Shown here: positions 51,701 to 60,700 of the stretch, piece after piece
How positions within the stretch are numbered: the stretch's first letter is position 1
Layout: every line of letters starts with the position of its first letter
Source: Pisaster brevispinus
Taxonomy: Eukaryota > Echinodermata > Asteroidea > Forcipulatida > Asteriidae
DNA length: 64,000 nt
NCBI GenBank assembly: GCA_023634235.1
Contig: JAMKCF010000009.1
Span: 8,308,001-8,372,000, forward strand
Direction of reading: 5' to 3'
Translations under genes and position numbers: made by a program
Notes under the pieces: model-generated
What the model was told of the DNA's origin: nothing
The model's input: the letters and a program-made list of their open reading frames with translations, nothing else
The model's database searches: none

Positions 51701-54700
51701 ATTGGCGCCTTTTCATTGAGCTCAGTTTGCACAAACTCAGTTTCAGGTTTTTGTTTAATGTGAAATTCATATTTTTTCCATTTCTTTTGATCACAGATTT
51801 ATTTTACAAAAAAAACCTTGAATTTCGGAACCTGGTCTTATTTTAAATGGGAATTGTCTATTACTTTTTGGTGTCTGTTATATTTTAAGAAAAACCCAGG
51901 GTTACTCAAGAAAAAAAAAAAAAATTGTTTTTCGTTTTTTCCTCATACAGTCGACTCTTGTTAATACGAGGTCCGCCGGACTGGCCCGTTTTCCTCGTAT
52001 TACCCGAACCTCGTCTTAAACTCAGCGCACTATTTACACGTACATGTACATGTACTGTATACACACATCGTCACAGTGCATGCACTACACACGTGTCTAG
52101 GCTAGAACAGAGCGGTTGGCTTCCTAGTACAGTTCTTATGAGCATCCTGTACACAAAATTATCAATGATAAATGCAATTTTGTTGACTATAATCATAGAA
52201 ATTTAATATTTTGCATAACTCAAAATAAAAATCATAGCAAAGTCATGTCAAACTTGCCGTTCCTGTGACCATGATGTGACAGATTCGATACTGCGTAGCG
52301 CCTATGCTGAACGCTGTTTTCGCTGGTAGCCGCTAAGCGTGTAGGCGAAGTAGTATTTCAAGCATAAGTTACCAGCGTAATGTTTCTGATTTTCGGATCG
52401 AACGGAACCATGTAGCCGGTCCGATCCGATAAATAATTTGGCAACAAGCATGTAATTTCAGAAACTTGGCTAACTGAACGGTAAGCTTTTACGCAACAAT
52501 ATTTTTCCGATCTCGCTATAAAAAACAATACATTTTGTCATCACGGGGCCGCAAAAATACCTCATATTATCCGTGTTCTTGTTACGACCGTGCTCGTATC
52601 TTCCGTTTGTTAATACATAGAAACACGCATGGGACAGTTCGGACCGGTGAAATACATCATATTAACCGGCGTCTCGTATCTTCCGAGCTCGTATTAACGA
52701 GAGTCGCCTGTACAGACAAATTTGTGTTGTCGCTTGAATGACATGAATGACATGCTTATGTCATGCAGTGTGGGGCCACTGGGTGCAAGATGTGCATGTA
52801 TACTGCAACAATGACTAAACAAACTTCAAATCTTAGTGTTAAAATTTATATCATAATAGAAGTTGCACTTACAAATTGGGCACAACAGGTTTGCTCCATC
52901 TGGGGATGATCGAGCCAGCCCCAGTTATAGCCTCATGTATTATGGTTAAGCTTTGAAGAAGATGCTCCCTGTAAACAAAAGAATATTACAAAACACAAAC
53001 AATGTCTTAATGGACCTTATTGATGAGTTTGTCCTCGCGATTCTAATACCTGAAGTACAAAGACATTACACATATTGCTGTTGGTGGACAGGGCTTAAAG
53101 TATTAACAAAATGAGTTTGTGATTTAATAAATTTTGAGTAATAAACCACAAGGGAAACTGACTGGGTAATAATAAATCAACTTTGGGGTGAACAAAGAAA
53201 AATTGAAAAGAAAGTGATTTGACCCTGCGACCTCCATTAAGACTTCTGACTGGTGCACCCCAAACAAAGGTATTGACAAAATAAGGAGACCGCCACCAAA
53301 GGGCTAGATAGTAAAGATGGTAGAGCTCTGCGCAGAAACCCAGAGGTCGCAGAATCAAATCCCGTTTCTAGTCAATTTGTCTTTAATCAACCCAACAGTA
53401 ATACGTTTTTAGAAAGACCAACATGTCAGTTGGATATGAAGTTGGGTTTTAAATTGTTCCAGAGAGTGATGGGTGTTTTTGAAACAAACAGTGGAAATTG
53501 CCAGTACAGCGCCATTGATATACTGCATGCGTGTTGATGGTGGTGGTGGTGGGGGCCGGGGTAAATAGAATGTAAACTATGTAGAATACAATTATTTGAT
53601 CAGGTCATATATAGCGCTTTATCTATGAGCTTCTCGGTGAGCTAATAATTATGACAAGTATGACAAGTTTATTAGTTACAAGACCCATTCATATTGCACC
53701 ATGTCAGGGTTTACAAGTTGATACAAGACCCATTCATATTGCACCATGTCAGGGTTTACAAGTTGATACAAGACCCATTCATATTGCACCATGTCAGGGT
53801 TTACAAGTTGGTGTAGTGCAATTTGCAGCCAACCATGCCAGAAACCAGCGGGGCTAACCCCTTCTCCTGACAGTAAGTGTAACTGGGTTCTTTGGCATGC
53901 ATTGCACAACACACTAGACCTGCAGCTTTACATCTCATCTCAAGGATCCAAATGCCCATGCTTTTAACTACTGGTGGCAGTTGCACAGTAACTACCCATT
54001 ACCTTGACATCTCAGCACCCTTGATGAAGTTTTGTATCTTCGTAATCTCTGGTTCGTAGAACAGCTTCATGAGGTCCTCGGTTGCTGCTATACCTTGCTC
54101 TGTTGGAAGGTGCCACTTCACGTCCAGATTGTCCATGTCTCCAGCTATACCCCAATCCTAGAGTGAACACAAATGTGACGTGTTGAATGTTACGCACAGC
54201 CTTGTGTATAAAACAAACGATGCTTCGACTCTTCAAAGTTTGTGTGTGATGCAAAGTCATTCTTCTAGAAACTACTTCTTAAACAATAGATTCCATTAAG
54301 CTCATGCAACTATAGCAACTGCCTTGTTAGAGCGCTCACATGAGGTAAACACACGTGTCTCTGCAGCGCAGTGCTTTGATTGGTCAATGCATTAGGGAAA
54401 GGCGGAGCTCAATGAATAAAGTCGTCTTTTAAGCGTGCTGTGGCCGAGGGGTCTAAAGCACGGAACTCAAATTCTGATGGTTGAGTCATCAGAATGAGGG
54501 CTTGAATCCCGGTTGTAACGCTTGCGTTCTTGGCCAAGATACTTTATCATAGTTGATTCTCATCACCCAGGAGTAAATGGGTACCTGTGAGGGTAGCGAT
54601 TGTTGGTGTGAAGGATTAGCAACCTGTGCGCCAATTTAGCTGCTGGTGCTGCATACTCCAAAGGAGTTGGGTGGTTTCAGAACAGGGGTACTTACAGTGT

Positions 54701-57700
54701 AAGGCGCTTCGATACAATATTCAAAAGGGCCTAATCAATGCCTACTTCCATTATATATTATTATTATTATTATTTTATCAGAAAAAAAAAGCTTTGTAGG
54801 ACTATTACTGTTGGGTCTTAGTTCCTATAGTTTTGTCAGCTAAATCGAATAGTATGTATACACTAGAAATAAATACCCAACACTATTATTTTGATGCTCA
54901 AGCTGAAAAAAAAAATCATACTCCCCTTACCCTAATTGGTAAATATTCAGTAAATGGTCGGTCTAGTTTCCCAGGTACACTGCAGTGTTCCAGTGGGTAT
55001 ACAGTGCAACAAGCCATCATCATGTGCCTCAGCATTACACAGCCTAACTGGTAACCCTCCTTGCAGGTTAGATGCAATGTTGATCGTAGGACATCGACAA
55101 GAACTGACCGGTACTCTAGAAGCTCCTGACTTGGGCACCGAACAATCTGTATGGAAAATGGCAGAGTACCAGTGGTTAATCTCACTGCTCTTGAGTAAGA
55201 TTTGACTTCTCGTTTCTTGCACAAATAATTTTTTTGTTATAAATCATCCATTGCTCATTGTGAAACTGTGGAACCACAATCGCTGGTCTAGTGGTTAAGA
55301 CTCTGTCTACTCTAGGATGTGGCGGTTGTGGGTTCGAATCCCACTTGAGTACTACAGCATGTGAATTTTGTTTGCAGCGCTAGATTGGTGCATACGGTAA
55401 AAACCAAAACAGTATAATTACTCAAATCAATCCATGTAGTATTACTTGTGTATGTCCCAGAGCAGCCAACGTCTGCATCATGCACCCAGGGATATTTTGT
55501 CCGAAAATCAGGGAGATATTTAGAATTACATTCAGGAAGATTGACAAATTTGTTCATCAGAACATGGAAATATTGGTTTATTTTCAGGGAATTCTTTTCT
55601 GCAGAATCAAAAGGTTTTCGCGTTTTTGAGATATTGCCGAAAATCCAAAACGGTTATGTCCATGTAGGAAGAAAAATCGATAATTGGAAAACACAATCTG
55701 AGAAACTTTACTGACAAGTTACGTTTCTCAGATTCAAATGTTAGGGGATAAAAACTAACATCTTTTTCCATAACCACATTACTTTGAAGTGAAATGATTC
55801 TCAAAATGCTTTATACTACCAAAAGCTGCTGGACTTCTACCCAAGTCAGTTTTTTTTTGCCATTAATTTTAAGAGCGATTACAAAACTTATACAGACCCT
55901 TTCAGTAATTTGAATTATTCTGACTCATAGTATTGTACACTTCTCCAAATGAATAGCGAATATTTTGGTTGCTACCTCAGATAGAATTTGAAGATTGAAG
56001 AGAAGCTGGCCATCTAAATCCTCTTCTAGTTGAACATCTTCTGATGCAGTAAGACTCAAGACAATGCCACTACAATGAGGGACAAACTTCCGTAACGCCA
56101 TCTTTGCATTGGTCTGGAAAAAAAAATAAAGTTTTAGGAGTATTATGTAAATACCTTCAATTCCTCAAGTAAACTGCCAGAACTATTAATAATAGTAACA
56201 ATAATGCGCAGTTCTTACAGTGCTTTGCCGCACCCAAGGCTTCTCAAAGCGCTCACTATTTGTTTTTCTGCAAGGTATTCAGAGCTATGTTCGAAAATAT
56301 GACATCCATTTATTTACATAGCACCATGTAAGAAGCTGTGGTGCAATCTGCAGCCAACCATACTAGAAAACACAAGGGTGAACCCCTTCTCTTAAGGACA
56401 AGTGTAATGGGTTGTTTTACGTACATTTTAAACATCACACATGGGACCTACGGCTTTACGTACGATCCAAATGACAAAGCAGAGTGTCTTGCTTCAGGAC
56501 ACAAATGTCAAGACCGGGACTCAGTTGGTCAAAAACACCAGAGCTTAAGTCAGGTATGCTAGACCGCTCGGCCATGACACCCTAATTATTCAGACTTTCT
56601 GTAAAAATACCTTTTGTACTCTTACAGGCATGGAACTGCAGTTTGTCGGAGAAAAAAACAACCCAAAGACTTTGTACTATGTTTTTTAACTTTCAATGGT
56701 ACAGCTGAGAAACCAAAAACAAGGAAATTAACTAAGAAATGCCAAAACGGAAAAAAACAGCTGAAAAGTTGAATGCCTGCTCTTACCGCATAGTTCCAGG
56801 TCACCTAGCGCATTCAATGCCAACATTTTCACACACAAAATTAATGGAAAAACTACTTGGGAGAAAAGAAGAGAAGGAGATGACAGAAAGTATGACAATA
56901 AGTTAGTTTTTACCTTAGTTGCTGATCTACACATATGTGCCACCATCTTCCCAGCTATTTTGGTCTCAAGAACTTTGTTAGCGACAAAGGAGAACAACTT
57001 ATCGAGGGCAACCTGTAACCAAAAGAATACACAGTGATACAACGTATTCAAAGATGTACATTTTTAATGAGGTGGCTCTGTTACCAGCTTATCTGTTATT
57101 TTAGTTTAGAATTGTTGAGAGAGACAAATGGGATTTTCAATAGCATTGAACCCTGGAAGCTATATTTTGGTTGGATACTTATTTATCAAAATGAGAAAGC
57201 TTCTTATCTAGCTCAACCTCTATCAAAAACACAATGTATATTCATTAAAACTAGTGAGTGGTGTAACATTCGTTACTTAATAGCAGTACCTGCTGCATTG
57301 ATTCCAATAGCAGTCACTCATATCCCTTAATAACTTCTAGTACAAAGAGCAACCTGCAAACATTTTGTGTATGGTATTTGAGATTAAAAATGAAAACCAT
57401 CTTTTATATGAAAAAAATACCAGCTATTGGCAGTACAGAGCACCCTACACAGTTGTCCCAGAAGAGGCCACTTTTGCAGTGCATCATAAAAAAAGGTTGA
57501 CAATTTGTTTTGCCGTCTTGTGACAGCACAAGACGGTATTTCTTGTGAGGCTATTTAAAGTTTCAAAACAGTCTGTACCACGCCAAGTTGTGAGTGTGAT
57601 TTCTTTTTAGTTGAACTCTATGACTATGACATGTATGTGTAAATAGTGCGCTGCGTTTAAGACGAGGTTCGGATAATCTGAGGAAAACGGGCCAGTCCGG

Positions 57701-60700
57701 CAGACCTCGTATTAACGAGAGTCGACTGTATTTACCAATCTGTGACCGTACCTTTAAACACCCAAAGGAGACATGGCTTGTTGTGTTATGTGCACAAAGA
57801 CCTACACAGCATCTCACACAACATCTAATAGCCCTTAATGAGCAGGCTACTCTCTACAATGATTATACCAACCTTTAACAATTGGGGTGAACTTTGTGAT
57901 AGAACTGTGTTGAAGGTGGATGTGAGACCAACGTCGACCAATTTCTCTTGGTTGTTGGCCCTGTTGGGGTTACTGTCTTGGGATCGGATCTGCTCCATGC
58001 AACTATTCTCAATCAGACTGAAGCATCTGTCGCAAATCAAATATTAATTGAGACGTTACCCAAGAAAAAAAAGAGAACGGTAATTCTTAACACTGCTATT
58101 GAAAGTACATTATAAAACTAGTGGCTTCTTAGACAGCGCTCAAATCCGTCAGTCATTGACACTCATGGCACTTCGACATTGTTACCCCTGGTCAATGGGC
58201 CGTTTGTTTTATTCCTTAAACCATCTCAGCTCCCTGGGGAGTATACAGCCTGTGCTGCCAAGATGTAGCACACTACAAGCTAAATCAATTATAAGAACCA
58301 TCTCTGCCCTCACAGTTACCCATTCACCCCTGGGTGCAAAAGAAACAATTATACTCAAGTGTCTTGCTCAAATGTCATGACTTGGATTCGAACCCGTACC
58401 CTGATGAATCGGCCACAAGAACTTGAATCCAAGGCACTAAACCGACCTGCCAGGACATGCCACATTATAAGAATGATCGATATAATTGGGGGTTTCGGCC
58501 ATCTGCCGAAACCACCTTTGTTTTCGTCGAGATTTTTATTTTATTTCACTATTATTATTATACCTCTTTCCGAAAAAGTCTCATAGCGTGTACACGTGAA
58601 ATTTGTTAGCGTACGATCTCAGGAACTACAGTCTTAACAGACACAAACAATACATCAAATGAAAGCCTGTGCTCTAACTTAGATCAAGCAGCAGTTCAAT
58701 CGAAGGTTTTTAATCATCTGTTGACGATATTAACGATTTAAAAACACGTATCATCAACCCAGCAAGATCGCCGTGTGTGTACATTGCACGTAATTCACGC
58801 TGTACATCGCATACGGTCTGCACTCTACACAGCCATTGCTTCCCACGCTAGGCATCGTAAAACACTGCATACAGCCATACCGACACACAGCCCATTGTCC
58901 ACTTGCATGGCATCGTTCGACCTTTGAACCTTTCATTTTGGTTCACTACTTCGCTTCTACAGTTAATGGTGAACCTGTATAGCGCCCTCTTGCTTGTGGA
59001 GAGTCCTCGAACTATTAGATACGGAAGCGTTTTGGAATATTAGTAGCGGTTTGTTCTCGTGCAATTTCATTGCATTCTCCCACCACAATTTATTTCAAGG
59101 TCTGTGCGGTATAGCTTATTAACCCTTTCAATACCATTGTCGAGTTTACTCGACCGTGCGCCGTGTGTGCTTCCGTACCAATGTCAAGTTTACTCGACAA
59201 AAAAAGTCGCGGCCTTTGAGACCCTGTATTTATTTTGTTTGGCGCCCTCTGTTGTTGACCCTTACATAGACGGGTAGCTTGTTTATTGAGCTTTCTAATG
59301 GTGTGTATTGTATAGGGGGTCGCCATTACGATTTTCCGAGAAAAACTACGTTGTGTGCTGCAGTACTTCCAGATTTCACGCTTCCGTTTTCCCGACAAAA
59401 AATCACCATCATGGCTGTTCGTGACCCGTAGGTTTTGGTTGAAATATTTGTCATTAGTGACTATGAATTGGACTTGAAAATATGTGAAGAAGAACCTAGT
59501 GAAGATTCGGATGAAACTCGTGATGTTTCGTCGCAAGGTACGTTCAATGATGGCAGTGATCCTGACGATATACCGGTAGCTGGACCGAGCACTGCAACCC
59601 TTCAACGCCGTGGGCATGGGCATGGGCTCGGCGGGCCTCGACCCATTCTTGCCGATCGAGGTGGCAAAGGACATGAAGATAATATATAAAAATTTGACAT
59701 CATATGAAAGATCATTTCATTAGCTACAAATTGTATGCACAAAGTTTTTCCACAAAAATATGTCTTCACACAGAAAATCAAGATTGAAAAAAGTGAACAC
59801 TGCACTTTGCTTTTTGTGTGAAAAAATGCGGTACACAGCAGTGTGACCCCTGTAAACAATGCGGTATTGAAAGGGTTAAAAACTTTAGCATTGGCATGGT
59901 AGTTTATTATTTACAATTTATTGTTTAAAACTTTATATCGTCTGAACCATAACGTAAAAGAGTTATAATTTTTGTACCGTCTTGTAGCTTATAACAAAGT
60001 TCGTACGAAAAACGTGTTTTCATCATCGTGATGTCATCAGGTGTCAAATTAATTATAACATTAATTCAACATTGACAACAAAGCCGAAACCCCAGTGTTT
60101 GTTCGTTACAAACTCATTTCTAGTTGTTACTATCATGGTCTGTACTTTTCAAGAGCCCCTTTAGGGCAGCCCGTATCTTACCGATCCATAAACATGAGTA
60201 CAAAGTCTTCAAAGCCAGCCGTGGCTGAGCATAGATCCCTCTCCTGGTCAGTGAGATCACTCCTCACCAAGGGGGCCTCAGAACAATCCACCAAGGGCAC
60301 CAGGGCGACAAATGTTGAGATGGTCTGAAATGTTATCTAGAGTACACAGACAAGAAGTGAATGAAAATAGGAAGATTGTTGTGCCAAAGAAAAGTGAAAA
60401 AAAAAATCTGCATTTCTGAGTAATATGAAATGGATATTTTTCACAGGATGGGAAAGTATACAGGGCTTAACACATATTGGTATATGGGTAAAACTTAAAT
60501 AATATTCTTTGCACATAGTGATAGTAATAATAACATAGCATTTGTAGAGCACACTTTCTCTGTTAAACATTCAAATGTGCCGGTCAATTAAAAAATTCTA
60601 AGATGTGTTCATAGGCCAATCTGAAAAGATGTGTTTTAAGAGACTGTTGGGAAATTCCGTATGTGTCTCTAAGATATTTAGGCAAAGAGTTCCAGAGGTG

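Noticed and set aside
55270..55345. A functional tRNA gene
   Set aside because: Good A and B boxes and T-arm, but no convincing anticodon stem or acceptor stem, and related heads recur as SINE fragments.
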